Assembly: GCA_963621965.1 (NCBI GenBank)
Contig: CAVFGN010000021.1
Location: 1 to 35,017 of the forward strand
Direction: 5' to 3'
DNA: 35,017 nt
Source of the DNA: JAEELC01 sp963621965
GTDB lineage: Bacteria; Bacillota_I; Bacilli_A; Acholeplasmatales; Anaeroplasmataceae
Shown here: in pieces, positions 1 through 9,386 of the stretch
Numbering within the stretch: position 1 is the stretch's first letter
Layout of the letters: each line of letters starts with the position of its first letter
Notes under the pieces: model-generated
Told to the model about the DNA's origin: nothing
The model's database searches: none
What the model saw: only the letters and a program-made list of their open reading frames with translations
Program-made: the position numbers and the translations under genes

Positions 1-141
1 GTTTTAATATTATTTAAAAAGTTTTTTGAATTTGTTTTAAATTTTAAAAAATCTAATAAATAATCATTTTTTAAATCAACTACAAAATTATCATCTTTTC
101 TTATCTCATTTAATAATCAATAAACTTTTTAAAAAAATTAA
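1..141. other. unresolved left edge, very AT-rich
   Basis: This stretch runs from the window edge to the terminator of the large surface-protein gene. A plus-strand frame is open from base 1 to a TAA at 61-63 (about 20 residues, rich in F, K and N) and could be the tail of a gene entering from the left. A minus-strand frame is also open across about 110-1 but has no usable start codon. Composition is so AT-rich that both could be chance. No hairpin or repeat is evident apart from the terminator next door. Confidence 0.2.
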
Positions 142-162
142 AAACGGCTTAATTAGCCGTTT
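137..162 (-). terminator. intrinsic terminator of the surface-protein gene
   Basis: The hairpin AAACGGCT-AATTA-AGCCGTTT (142-162) has a perfect 8-bp stem. On the minus strand it is followed by a U-rich tract (bases below 142). It lies about 10 nt past the stop codon at 173 and ends the MMPL/surface-protein transcript. Confidence 0.85.
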
Positions 163-172
163 CTAATATAAT

Positions 173-3100
173 TTATTCTTCTTCAACCTTTTTATTTTTC
201 TTTTTTCTAGAAATAAGTATAACTGTTGTGATAATTAAAGTTACTATAATTGTTCCACCTACTCCAAACAATACATAAGCGTATGGTTGAATAGTTTTTG
301 TTTTACTCACAAGTAAGAATTCAGTCTTTGAATCTGTTAAATTAAAGCGTTGATAATCTCCAAATGAAGAATATTCTACTTTTTCTTTATCACTACCGTT
401 ACAAATGTAAATAGTTTTGTCTAAATCTTTAACTTTTACGATAATATCATTATAAAAATACTCAACATCATCTCTATAAAATTTTAATGAATAATTATCG
501 CCATTTTGAACAACTTTTAATGAAGTTCCTGGTAAAAATTCACCTTCTACAAGAATAAAGCCGTCTGTACTTGATAATGTAGTAGTTATAATTTCATATT
601 TTGCGTATATTACATTTTCACCTGTTTTATTCCAAGTAACTACATATTTGTTATTGTCATCACTGTAGTAACAAACATCATTAACTGTAGTAGTATGCAT
701 AAATTCAGGGTCAACAATTATATCTCCTTCATATATTCTGATAATTGAATTGATTTCAAAATCGTCAATATTTAGAGATCCGTCATCTTTAGTTAAGTCA
801 CCTTTATTTTTTAATTCCATGTAAACGATGATATTTGATTTTTTAGCTACTTGCTTTTCAATTTCAAATAAATTATTTATTTGTTTATTTGCAAGTGTAT
901 CAATATCAAGAGTTACATCGAAATTATCAATATCAAATACGTCTTCAAAGCATAACAAGTAAACATAACAGTTCTTTTCTGTTCCACCAACAAAGTATGT
1001 TGAACCAAATCTATTATCAAATTTAACAGATAATGTATTTAGAGAAACAAATTCATCACGAGTTAAACCAATAGCCGCATCTAATTCTTTATAATTAACA
1101 CCGTTAATTCCTTTAAATTCATTATCAATATAATAATTATATTTAACTTGTTCATTAAATGTAGAATCAGCTTCATTTAGGTTTGCGGCAAAACCACAAA
1201 CATTACCAATGTAGCTACTATTTTCTTTTTTAATAATATAACAATCGCTTGTTGTAGAAATTACTTTAGATGTTGAACTAATATATCCAGAAATACCACC
1301 AATATAATTATAACCATTTAGTACTGTATAACTTGATACATAACTAACTGTACCGTTTAAATAACCTACAACACCACCAGTATATTTTGCGGAAGATCCA
1401 TTTGCATAAACATTACCATATGCAATACATTCAGTTAATACACCATTTGTCAATTGACCAACTAATCCACCACAGTAGTCGCCTGTGTCAAGGGTAACAT
1501 TAGCTTTTGAAATAGAACCTCTTATTGTTGAAGAAATGTCAACTAAACCACATAATCCACCGACGTTTTGGCTTGAAGCGAAGATATTACCGTTATTATA
1601 AACATAATATATAACATTTTTCTTTAAATCTTGGCTTTCATCAAGTTCTGTTGAATCACTTTGTAAAAAGGAATTTAAAATATCTTGATAATTAGTATCG
1701 CCAAAATATGAACTATAATCTGAGTCTTTAGTTACAGTTGTATAATAACCAACGATACCACCAACATTGTTTCTTCCATAAACATTACCGTAATTATTAG
1801 AGAAATAGAATGCGCCATTAGATAGACCTGCAAGTCCGCCAATAAATGATCCAATTGTTTTATAGCCTACAACTGCCTTATTAGATGAGGAAATAATTTC
1901 ACCAACAGAATATCCTGCAAGTCCACCAATACAACGAACGTTATCATTTGATGGGTAAGATTTAGTATTTATATCACCATTATTCTCAGATTCTACAATT
2001 CTACCACCATTGTATCCGGAGATACCACCAACATAAACTTTACCATAAACACTAGCTTTGTTGTTTACTTTAGTCGCATAACTATAACCATATTTCTTAG
2101 TTGAATCTGTTGTATTGTCTGTATCTGATAATACATAGTTACCCATATAAGCAATAGGACCTACATAACTATTACCAGTGATAACGCCGTCAAATGTAAC
2201 ATTTTCAACCTTACCATATAATTTAGAAATAACACCTACATAAGAACAGTTTTTTGCATTAATATTAATATCATCAAAATATAAATTTTGTATACTAGCT
2301 TCTTTTGTAACAAGGTTAAATAAAGATACTATATCTTTTGTTTCATCAGTTGAGATACTTAAATTTTTAATTCTATGGAAATGACCTTCGAATATACCAT
2401 GGAACTCTTTAATCGAATCAACAGTTTTATCAGTTAAATCAATATCACAAGTTAAATTAAATGTTTTATTAATTGTATATTTTGAGTCATTATTAGCTTT
2501 TTTTATAAAGTCTAAGAAATCTTCTGTTGTTGTAATATTTATTTCTTCGTTAGTAGAATCTTCCTTAATTAAAGAATACTTATAATGTCTAGTACGAGAA
2601 TAAATATGATCAGGAGAGAATATTATTTCGTATTTGCCTTCTGTATTGATAACAATATAATCAGTTGAATCTTTATATTGATCAACACCATTTGTAATAT
2701 AGAATTCTAAGTTGTTACGCGCAACATATGGGTCAACAGAAATAGTTAAAATATATTGTTCGTAATCACTAGTATATAAATCTGTATCATCATTTTCTTC
2801 AATTTTTGTGAATTTATAAGTATCACTTAAATCACGATTACCATATTCATCAAATAAGTAATTATTCGTATTTGTTGCAATATAATAATCATTAATAGCT
2901 CGATCTTGTTTAGTTAAAGATGTCTTATATTTTTCATTTCCTAAGATAAAGAAAGAAACTTTATACCAGTTTACATCTTCTACATCAATTTTAGATACAA
3001 CTGTATCGTCGTCATTATCATCATCAAGTCTTGTATAAACTGAATCTTCAAGTTTGTAAATATTATAGTTGAAATTAGTATCACGAGTATTTACGAAGAA

Positions 3101-4246
3101 TTCTTTAGAAATATATCCACCCGCATTAGAATCTCTATTATAAGTTAATTTGTAAGCTATGATAGTATTACCTTCGTAATCAAAATCAACTTTGTCAGTA
3201 TCAGTGTATTTAGATGTATATGTATCTTTATATTCAATATAATATAGACTAGCTTCTGTGATGTAAGCGAAATACTTGTAATCATCGCCTTGGCCATATT
3301 GTCCTTCGTCATTAAATCTATAATCTTTACTATCTTCAGTTTTTCCTGGAGTATATAAAATCTTATATACACCGTCCTTTGAAACTGTGAATGTTTCCTT
3401 TTCAGTTGAATATGCGGTAGAAACCTTCTTATTTGTTGTAAATGTTAAAATTTCACCCTTTTTCAATGTAATTTCATCAAGATAATATTCATCATATGAG
3501 CTATTAAATTGGTTAAACTTTAACTCGTAATAAGTACCTACAGGCTCTTTTTTCTCATCAGTGCTTGATGAGCTGCTTGAAGTACTACTTGATGAGCTCG
3601 AACTTTCCTTACTTGTACTAGTGCTTGAACTAGAACTAGATTCTGAGACTTTACTTGAAGAACTACTTGGTTCAGATTCAGCTGTTTTTGAAACATTTGT
3701 TGTAACACGATTTAATAATGCGCCTTGAATCTCACTAGAAGAATCACCTGAACCATCTTCAGGAGCCTTAGGTTCACTAACACAAACATAATAGCTTGGT
3801 TTTAAATATGCACTATATGAAATATGTGCATCAGTTGTTGTAATTTTAGGGTCAGTGTCAGATGTATGAGATTCATCATATATATAATCTAGCGAGAAAT
3901 AGATAGTATATTTGCTGGTAGTTGAAGCACTAACAGCCATTGCTTGACCATTTTTTGCATAATATACAGCACCATTTTTTGATTCAACTCTAAAACGAAT
4001 TGTTGAATCTAATTCAACGTTTTCTAAAATGTAGTAACAGTCTGTAGATTCTTTTCCATCACTATCAGTACTAGAAACTTCAGTATAAGTCATTATATTT
4101 TTTTGCTTACGTGAATAGTTATCAGTTGAGTAAGTAACATAATATTCAGTTTCATCAGCAGATGCGTTAAGTGACTTAACCATTAAAGACATTGTTACTA
4201 AAAGTAATAAAGATGTAAAAGTAATTAAAAATTTTCTAATCTTCAT
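173..4246 (-). CDS. large membrane-anchored surface protein with GLUG-repeat beta-helix
   Basis: This 1357-residue protein should be exported and anchored in the membrane with its bulk outside. Residues 1-31 form a signal peptide (MKIRK basic end, hydrophobic core, ASA cleavage-like site). A Ser-rich low-complexity linker lies at about 189-235. From about 575 the sequence looks like a right-handed beta-helix, and at about 690-990 it contains repeated GLUG-type motifs (GGISGYNGG, GGLAGYSVG, GGLVGQLTNG, GGVVGYLNG, GGISGYIS). The C-terminus has one membrane helix (about 1328-1350) followed by RKKKNKK; no LPXTG sorting motif is present. The start ATG has a strong AAGGAGG site about 7 nt upstream. 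The gene overlaps the end of the upstream MMPL gene by 11 bp, so translation is probably coupled. GLUG repeats are known from bacterial adhesins and surface proteins; the ligand here is unknown. The Ser tract uses mixed Ser codons, so it is not a simple slippage repeat. Confidence 0.85.
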   Translation of the reverse strand: MKIRKFLITFTSLLLLVTMSLMVKSLNASADETEYYVTYSTDNYSRKQKNIMTYTEVSSTDSDGKESTDCYYILENVELDSTIRFRVESKNGAVYYAKNGQAMAVSASTTSKYTIYFSLDYIYDESHTSDTDPKITTTDAHISYSAYLKPSYYVCVSEPKAPEDGSGDSSSEIQGALLNRVTTNVSKTAESEPSSSSSKVSESSSSSSTSTSKESSSSSSSTSSSSSSTDEKKEPVGTYYELKFNQFNSSYDEYYLDEITLKKGEILTFTTNKKVSTAYSTEKETFTVSKDGVYKILYTPGKTEDSKDYRFNDEGQYGQGDDYKYFAYITEASLYYIEYKDTYTSKYTDTDKVDFDYEGNTIIAYKLTYNRDSNAGGYISKEFFVNTRDTNFNYNIYKLEDSVYTRLDDDNDDDTVVSKIDVEDVNWYKVSFFILGNEKYKTSLTKQDRAINDYYIATNTNNYLFDEYGNRDLSDTYKFTKIEENDDTDLYTSDYEQYILTISVDPYVARNNLEFYITNGVDQYKDSTDYIVINTEGKYEIIFSPDHIYSRTRHYKYSLIKEDSTNEEINITTTEDFLDFIKKANNDSKYTINKTFNLTCDIDLTDKTVDSIKEFHGIFEGHFHRIKNLSISTDETKDIVSLFNLVTKEASIQNLYFDDININAKNCSYVGVISKLYGKVENVTFDGVITGNSYVGPIAYMGNYVLSDTDNTTDSTKKYGYSYATKVNNKASVYGKVYVGGISGYNGGRIVESENNGDINTKSYPSNDNVRCIGGLAGYSVGEIISSSNKAVVGYKTIGSFIGGLAGLSNGAFYFSNNYGNVYGRNNVGGIVGYYTTVTKDSDYSSYFGDTNYQDILNSFLQSDSTELDESQDLKKNVIYYVYNNGNIFASSQNVGGLCGLVDISSTIRGSISKANVTLDTGDYCGGLVGQLTNGVLTECIAYGNVYANGSSAKYTGGVVGYLNGTVSYVSSYTVLNGYNYIGGISGYISSTSKVISTTSDCYIIKKENSSYIGNVCGFAANLNEADSTFNEQVKYNYYIDNEFKGINGVNYKELDAAIGLTRDEFVSLNTLSVKFDNRFGSTYFVGGTEKNCYVYLLCFEDVFDIDNFDVTLDIDTLANKQINNLFEIEKQVAKKSNIIVYMELKNKGDLTKDDGSLNIDDFEINSIIRIYEGDIIVDPEFMHTTTVNDVCYYSDDNNKYVVTWNKTGENVIYAKYEIITTTLSSTDGFILVEGEFLPGTSLKVVQNGDNYSLKFYRDDVEYFYNDIIVKVKDLDKTIYICNGSDKEKVEYSSFGDYQRFNLTDSKTEFLLVSKTKTIQPYAYVLFGVGGTIIVTLIITTVILISRKKKNKKVEEE

Positions 4247-6596
4247 TTTTTATTTCCTCCTTTTTAAATTTTTGAATACGATTTTTGTATTTAGATTTAT
4301 CAATCTTTGGAAGTTTTAATTTTAACAATTTATCCGCAAAGAAATATAGAAATAGTGGAAGTACACACATTACACATAAAATAGAAATGATTGTTCCACG
4401 ACCTAATGCTTTTCCAAGTGTTGAAATTAAAGGATCACTTACGAATGCATAAATTAAGTATCCGGCCGCAATCATAATAGTTCCACTTGTTACAATTGTA
4501 GGGAATGATTGATTTAGAGTATCAATAATAGCTTGTTGCTTAATTTCTTTTTTATCTTTTCCTTCAGGATAAGGCATAGTCACAAGTTCTGTGTATCTAT
4601 TAGTTATAACAATCGCATAATCGATTGTTGCGCCCATCTGGATTGAAGAAACAATTAGGTATACGAAGAAATAGATATTTGTGCTTTGCATTGCAGGGAT
4701 AGCAAAGTTGATAAAAATTGCACCTTGTATAGTCGCAACTTGTAGTAATGGTAGACCCCAAGAGTTTGAAGTAAACATTAATACTAAATAAACGAACACA
4801 ATTGTTAAAATAGAGATTAATAAATTATCTGTTGAGAAACTTGAGTTAAGGTCATAAGAGTTCATTGAATCTCCTGCAAATATTAAACCTGTGTGATATG
4901 GTTTAAGTTCAGCGTTAAACTCATCTATTAAATTGAATGCTTCAGCATCTTCAATTTCTGCGTCAATATTGAATACAATACGAGTATAATTTGTACCAAT
5001 TAATTGATCTTCCGCATCCTCAATTTGTTCTTTTGCATCATTATATGTATCAAGTAAATCTTCATTATTATCTAAGAAAGCTTTGATAAATTTATCATGA
5101 GAGAAAGCAGTATCTGCCATATCTAGAATACAAGTTGTGTAAATATCAGGATTTGCTTCAAACGTTAATACTTCTTCTTCAGGCTTTTCATCATTTGATA
5201 AATAAGCATAAGCTAGATAAATATCTTTAGCAGTTTCTTGATCTATACCTGCAAATAAAGCGAAATCCTTATAATTAATTTGATCAACTAAAGTTAAAGT
5301 AATTCCATTCATTGTAAGTTCAACATTTGAAATACAAGTAATATCATTTACTAATTCTTTAGTTTTTAAATATTCAACAACTTCTTGTTCTTCAGTGTAG
5401 TCGCCTTTAGGAACTAAAATAACAAATTGGTTTTTAGAACCAAAAATTGCTTTTATTTGTTCACTTGCAATCATTGATTCTGTAGGTTTAGTTGTATCAA
5501 TTGCACTTTGAGCATATGAATAAGTTAATTTTGTTGAATAAACAGCGCAAACACTAACAAGTGCTATAAATATTACAGGAATTACATGCTTAAATTTTAA
5601 AATAAACTTAGAGAAGAATGTAATTTTAGGAACAAAATCTTTATGGCTTGTCTTATCAATAGCTTTAGTAAATAATAAAATTACACTAGGCATAAATAAG
5701 AATACAACAACCATTGAACATACAATACTTTTTGCAAGTACTAAACCCATATCAGCACCAAGTTTTAGTGTCATACAACACAAGGCAAGTAAGCCTGATA
5801 TTGTAGTTAAACTTGAACCTGCAATTTCAGGGATTGCTTTAGATAAAGCTTCAATTAATGCTTCTTTTGGTTCTAATCCTTTACCTTTTTCTTCAGCAAA
5901 TCTATGTGATAATATGATTGCATAGTCAATTGCAAGTGCTAATTGTAAGATTACGCAAACCGAATTTGAAATAAAAGAAATAGTACCAAAAAAGAAGTTT
6001 GTACCTAAATTTAGTATTGCAGCTGAACCAAATACTATTAAGAATACTAATACTTCAGCAAAAGATTTTGATGTAAATGCAAGAACTACGACAATTACAG
6101 CTACTACCATTATCAAAATTTTGTTTATGTCTCGCGCAAGATCATCTGCATAAGTATCTACTAAACTAGATTTAACAATTGCATCATACGGTTCAATCAT
6201 TTTAATAACAGTGTTATACGCATCAACGCATATTTGATCATCTTCTGTACCATCATATGTTACAGTAAATAAAGCACTACTTTGCGCATAATAATCACTT
6301 GTGTTTTCGAATGGAAGACTCTTTACTCCGTCAATCTCCTCAATTTCTTCACTCAAGCTTTTAGCATCTTTGAAAGTAATGTTTCTTATAAGAAATGTAC
6401 TTGTACCATAAGTTACAAATTCATTATCCATAATATCTAGACCTTTTTTTGTATCAGTGCTTTCAGGAAGATATGAAGTAATTGAATATTCAATATTAAC
6501 TAAATTTCTTGAATAAGCACATAATATAAAAATAGGGATAAAAATTATTAATATTAATTTTGAGTGATTAACTATAAATTTACATAAGTTTTTCAC
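4236..6596 (-). CDS. MMPL/RND-superfamily transporter
   Basis: This 786-residue integral membrane protein of the MMPL (HAE3-like) branch of the RND superfamily has about 12 membrane helices in two similar halves. TM1 is near 12-32, followed by a large extracytoplasmic domain, helices at about 155-310, TM7 near 340, a second large domain, and helices at about 590-750. Each half has an acidic residue in the helix before a Tyr-Ala (DYAIILSHRF and DYAIVITNRY), as expected for proton-coupled members. The start is GTG, supported by AGGAGG 8 nt upstream; no ATG is near. Family members export lipids, lipopeptides or drugs. The substrate is unknown, but overlap with the surface-protein gene downstream and a divergent TetR gene suggest an envelope or export role under TetR control. 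Confidence 0.9.
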   Translation of the reverse strand: MKNLCKFIVNHSKLILIIFIPIFILCAYSRNLVNIEYSITSYLPESTDTKKGLDIMDNEFVTYGTSTFLIRNITFKDAKSLSEEIEEIDGVKSLPFENTSDYYAQSSALFTVTYDGTEDDQICVDAYNTVIKMIEPYDAIVKSSLVDTYADDLARDINKILIMVVAVIVVVLAFTSKSFAEVLVFLIVFGSAAILNLGTNFFFGTISFISNSVCVILQLALAIDYAIILSHRFAEEKGKGLEPKEALIEALSKAIPEIAGSSLTTISGLLALCCMTLKLGADMGLVLAKSIVCSMVVVFLFMPSVILLFTKAIDKTSHKDFVPKITFFSKFILKFKHVIPVIFIALVSVCAVYSTKLTYSYAQSAIDTTKPTESMIASEQIKAIFGSKNQFVILVPKGDYTEEQEVVEYLKTKELVNDITCISNVELTMNGITLTLVDQINYKDFALFAGIDQETAKDIYLAYAYLSNDEKPEEEVLTFEANPDIYTTCILDMADTAFSHDKFIKAFLDNNEDLLDTYNDAKEQIEDAEDQLIGTNYTRIVFNIDAEIEDAEAFNLIDEFNAELKPYHTGLIFAGDSMNSYDLNSSFSTDNLLISILTIVFVYLVLMFTSNSWGLPLLQVATIQGAIFINFAIPAMQSTNIYFFVYLIVSSIQMGATIDYAIVITNRYTELVTMPYPEGKDKKEIKQQAIIDTLNQSFPTIVTSGTIMIAAGYLIYAFVSDPLISTLGKALGRGTIISILCVMCVLPLFLYFFADKLLKLKLPKIDKSKYKNRIQKFKKEEIKNED

Positions 6597-6633
6597 CTTT
6601 TTAACCTCCTATTTGCTTGTGTTTTTTTAACCT

Positions 6634-6650
6634 TTATTATATTATAATAA
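6634..6650. promoter_or_regulatory. candidate TetR operator over the MMPL promoter
   Basis: A perfect inverted repeat, TTATTATA-T-TATAATAA, lies in the 128-bp gap between the divergent TetR and MMPL genes. It covers two possible minus-strand -10 hexamers (TATAAT at 6641-6636 and 6646-6641). TetR proteins commonly bind palindromes in such gaps. The site is pure A/T, so chance is a real alternative. Confidence 0.35.
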
Positions 6651-6724
6651 TATTAAGACATAGAAAATATACAAAAATTTTTTAGTGTAAAATAAACTAC
6701 AAAAGAAAGGACTTTGTAAATTAC

Positions 6725-7297
6725 ATGGATGCAAGAACTATAAAGACAAAATCCTCTATAAATGAAGCTTTTATCAACCTACTTTCGGAAAATTCTTTTG
6801 ACAAAATTACTGTTCAAGAAATTTGTGAAAGAGCTGGAGTTAATAGAGTAACTTTTTATAATCACTACGAAGATAAATACGACTTATTTGTTGAATATCT
6901 TGATAATACAATTATAAAATTGTTTGAAAAATCAAATGCCGCATATGATATTAAGGAAGACCCTACTAACTTCTTTAAAACTCTTTTCTATAACATCGCT
7001 AGCCTTTGTTATGACAAAAAAACCATATTAAAAGCTGTAGAAAGAGACCAAAACAGTTTAGTTGTTTATATCTTACAAAAGAAAGCAAATGAAAACGTAG
7101 TAAAACTTATTGAATACAAATATAAGCCTGAAGAATTAAAGTATTCTCCTATCTCTATTGCCTCTTTTTTAACTGGTGGATTTTCTAACCTACTTATTCA
7201 CTATATATCTGATGACAAAATTAAATTTGAATCTTTAATTAATGAAGCTAATCAAATAATTGAAGATATGTTAACTATCGTAATTAAAAGTAATTAG
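6725..7297 (+). CDS. TetR/AcrR-family transcriptional regulator
   Basis: This 190-residue protein has a typical TetR N-terminal helix-turn-helix (residues about 10-55: TVQEICERAGVNRVTFYNHY, then the DKYDL segment that usually starts helix 4). The C-terminal ligand-binding part is all-helical and resembles the TetR_C_7 group seen in Firmicutes. It is transcribed divergently from the MMPL transporter, a common regulator/efflux arrangement, so it is probably the local repressor of that operon and of itself. The ribosome site is weak: AGAAAGGA sits about 14 nt before the ATG, but no better start is present. A terminator follows directly. The effector cannot be predicted from sequence. Confidence 0.85.
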   Translation: MDARTIKTKSSINEAFINLLSENSFDKITVQEICERAGVNRVTFYNHYEDKYDLFVEYLDNTIIKLFEKSNAAYDIKEDPTNFFKTLFYNIASLCYDKKTILKAVERDQNSLVVYILQKKANENVVKLIEYKYKPEELKYSPISIASFLTGGFSNLLIHYISDDKIKFESLINEANQIIEDMLTIVIKSN

Positions 7298-7300
7298 TTT

Positions 7301-7323
7301 GCTGCAGAGATGCAGCTTTTTTT
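7301..7323 (+). terminator. intrinsic terminator of the TetR gene
   Basis: The 6-bp stem GCTGCA-GAGA-TGCAGC (7301-7316) is followed by a run of seven T (7317-7323), starting 3 nt after the TetR stop codon. Confidence 0.85.
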
Positions 7324-7331
7324 ATACAAAG

Positions 7332-7359
7332 AAAAAGCCGCATTTCATAGCGACTTTTT
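7332..7359 (-). terminator. proS: intrinsic terminator of proS
   Basis: On the minus strand GUCGC...GCGGC pairs (7354-7337, with one G-U pair) and is followed by five U (7336-7332). The T-run at 7355-7360 can extend the stem. On the plus strand the G-U becomes a C-A mismatch, so this hairpin favours minus-strand transcripts. Confidence 0.75.
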
Positions 7360-9069
7360 TTAAATTGCTCTAACTGCATCTACTACGACCTTAATGGCTT
7401 CGTCTACAGATAATTCAACTTTCTCATCAGTATTTCTATTCTTAAGTTCTACAATACCCTCGTTTGAACGCTTACCACAAACAATTTGATAAGGAATTCC
7501 CATTAAATCCCAGTCTTTAAACTTGAATCCTGGCTTTGCATCTCTATCATCAATAATTGTTTCAACGTGATTGTCTAAAAGTGTATTATAAATTTTTTCG
7601 GCTAGTTCTACTTGAGTACTATCTTTCATAATAACAGGTAATACAACAACGTGGTATGGCGCAACATTTAAAGGCCACTTAATACCAAATTCATCATGGT
7701 GTTGTTCAATAATTGCTGTCATAGTTCTAGTTACACCAATACCATAACAACCCATAACCATTGCTACATTCTTACCTTCTTCATTTTGATAAGTACAATT
7801 CATAGCACTTGAATATTTAGTTTGTAGTTTAAATATTTGACCAACTTCAATACCACGTTCAATCTTCATTGGCTTGTTGCAACAAGGACATAAATCTCCT
7901 TCAACTGCTTTACGTAAATCTAGGACTTTTCCTGTATAATCTCTACCATAATTTACATTTACATAATTTTTATGTAATTGGTTAGCTCCGTAGATTGCGT
8001 TTTTCATTAAACTTACTTCAGTATCTACTAGAATTTCTACATCACTAGATAAACCAATAGGTCCGATAAATCCTTCAAATGTATTTAAATTCTTTATATC
8101 ATCATCATTTGCAAATGTTAGGAATGCTTCTGCCGTACCTATTGCATTCACAACCTTAATTTCGTTAACTTCTCTGTCTCCTCTTACTAAAACTAGATAT
8201 AACTTTTTTGTTTCAGTATCTTTATATAAAACAGATTTAACCATTTCTGATTTAGGAAGATTATAGAAGGCAACCATTTCTTCAATAGACTTTGCATTGC
8301 CTACATCAACAAGTTTCATCTCTTCTTCAGCTCTTGTATCTTTAAGTGTACAAACAGCTTCACTCTTTTCAACGTCTGCCGCATAATTACAAGAATCACA
8401 GTAAACTATATCACTTTCACCAACAGGACAAAGTGCCATAAATTGGTGACTACCGTTACCACCGATTGCGCCTGTATCAGCTAATACTGGTTTAAATTTA
8501 AGACCGCAACGAGTGAATACTTTAGTATAAGCATCATACATTTCATCATAACTCTTATTTAATCCTTCTTCATCCTTATCGAAAGAATAAGCATCTTTCA
8601 TGATGAATTCTCTTGATCTCATAAGACCAAAACGAGGTCTAAATTCATCTCTATATTTAGTTTGGATTTGATATAAATTAATAGGTAATTGTTTAGGTGA
8701 TTTAATAAGGTCGCGCGCAATCGAAGTGAAAACCTCTTCGTGTGTAGGTCCTAGACAGAATTCTCTATCATGTCGATCTTTAAGTCTCATTAATTCAGGA
8801 CCATATTTATACCATCTTCCTGATTCGCACCAAAGTTCTTTTGGTTGAATAGCTGAACAAAGGATTTCATTGCATCCTTTTTTATCCATTTCTTCTCTAA
8901 TGATATTTTCAATTTTATTTAATACTCTAAGTCCAAGCGGTAAATAGTTATAAATACCTGCAACTTCATTTTTAATATAACCAGCACGTAATAATAATTT
9001 ATGTGAATCAATTTTAGCTTCACTTGGTGCTTCTTTTAATGTTGAAATTAGCATTTTACTAGCTCTCAT
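7360..9069 (-). CDS. proS: prolyl-tRNA synthetase
   Basis: Class II prolyl-tRNA synthetase of 569 residues, the usual length for the bacterial type with an editing insertion. It charges tRNA-Pro in the cytoplasm. The N-terminus (RASKMLISTLKEAPSEA) and motif 1 region (LPLGLRVLNKIENIIREEM) are characteristic. Motif 2 appears as YRDEFRPRFGLMRSREF near 140-155 and motif 3 as GCYGIGVTRTMTAIIEQH near 442-460. The insertion (INS) domain with editing activity lies at about 225-400, and the anticodon-binding domain is C-terminal. The ATG is preceded by GAGAGG at about 8 nt. It is a single-gene unit with its own terminator. No T-box is present upstream, although synthetase genes often have one; a possible promoter is TTGATT-17-TAGTAT in the gap with rnjA. 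Confidence 0.97.
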   Translation of the reverse strand: MRASKMLISTLKEAPSEAKIDSHKLLLRAGYIKNEVAGIYNYLPLGLRVLNKIENIIREEMDKKGCNEILCSAIQPKELWCESGRWYKYGPELMRLKDRHDREFCLGPTHEEVFTSIARDLIKSPKQLPINLYQIQTKYRDEFRPRFGLMRSREFIMKDAYSFDKDEEGLNKSYDEMYDAYTKVFTRCGLKFKPVLADTGAIGGNGSHQFMALCPVGESDIVYCDSCNYAADVEKSEAVCTLKDTRAEEEMKLVDVGNAKSIEEMVAFYNLPKSEMVKSVLYKDTETKKLYLVLVRGDREVNEIKVVNAIGTAEAFLTFANDDDIKNLNTFEGFIGPIGLSSDVEILVDTEVSLMKNAIYGANQLHKNYVNVNYGRDYTGKVLDLRKAVEGDLCPCCNKPMKIERGIEVGQIFKLQTKYSSAMNCTYQNEEGKNVAMVMGCYGIGVTRTMTAIIEQHHDEFGIKWPLNVAPYHVVVLPVIMKDSTQVELAEKIYNTLLDNHVETIIDDRDAKPGFKFKDWDLMGIPYQIVCGKRSNEGIVELKNRNTDEKVELSVDEAIKVVVDAVRAI

Positions 9070-9216
9070 ACTATATACCTCTCATTATTTTTTAACTCAT
9101 ATATACTATTACAAAATTATATTAAAATCAATAGTTTGTGGCTATTCATGAGTAGTATAAATATATCAAATATAAAGAATTTGTAAATCGCACAAAACAC
9201 AAAATAGAAACAAGTC

Positions 9217-9230
9217 TAAACCTAGGTTTA
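9217..9230. promoter_or_regulatory. 14-bp perfect palindrome, possible operator
   Basis: TAAACCTAGGTTTA is its own reverse complement. With one mismatch the symmetry extends to 20 bp at 9214-9233 (GT...AC). It lies 30 bp upstream of the rnjA -35 element and about 80 bp behind the possible proS promoter. No known operator consensus was recognised. Confidence 0.4.
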
Positions 9231-9260
9231 AACCTTAACATTATATTTTTCATAAATGAT

Positions 9261-9289
9261 TTGAAAAGAGAAACGGTTTATATTATAAT
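9261..9289 (+). promoter_or_regulatory. sigma-A promoter of rnjA
   Basis: TTGAAA (9261-9266) and a perfect TATAAT (9284-9289) are separated by 17 bp. Transcription would begin near 9296, leaving a leader of about 118 nt before the rnjA ATG. Confidence 0.85.
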
Positions 9290-9301
9290 TACTGAGATAA
9301 A

Positions 9302-9386
9302 AATATTTGTTGAAAGCTTTTTCTTTCATAAAAAAACAATATTAATCATCTTATTTTAATATATTCGTAATAGCCTTTTCTATTAC
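9302..9386 (+). promoter_or_regulatory. structured 5' leader of rnjA mRNA
   Basis: Two hairpins can form. The first pairs AATATTTGTT (9302-9311) with AACAATATT (9335-9343), with GAAAG/CTTTC (9312-9316 with 9323-9327) inside it. The second is a perfect 7-bp stem, GTAATAG-CCTTTT-CTATTAC (9367-9386), ending about 16 nt before the AAGGAGG ribosome site (9402-9408). No terminator-like U-run follows the first. It may simply protect the transcript, or allow RNase J to control its own mRNA. Confidence 0.45.

Noticed and set aside
3540..3680. Ser-rich tract of the surface protein as a phase-variable slippage repeat
   Set aside because: The run is encoded by mixed Ser codons, with no long perfect short-unit repeat.
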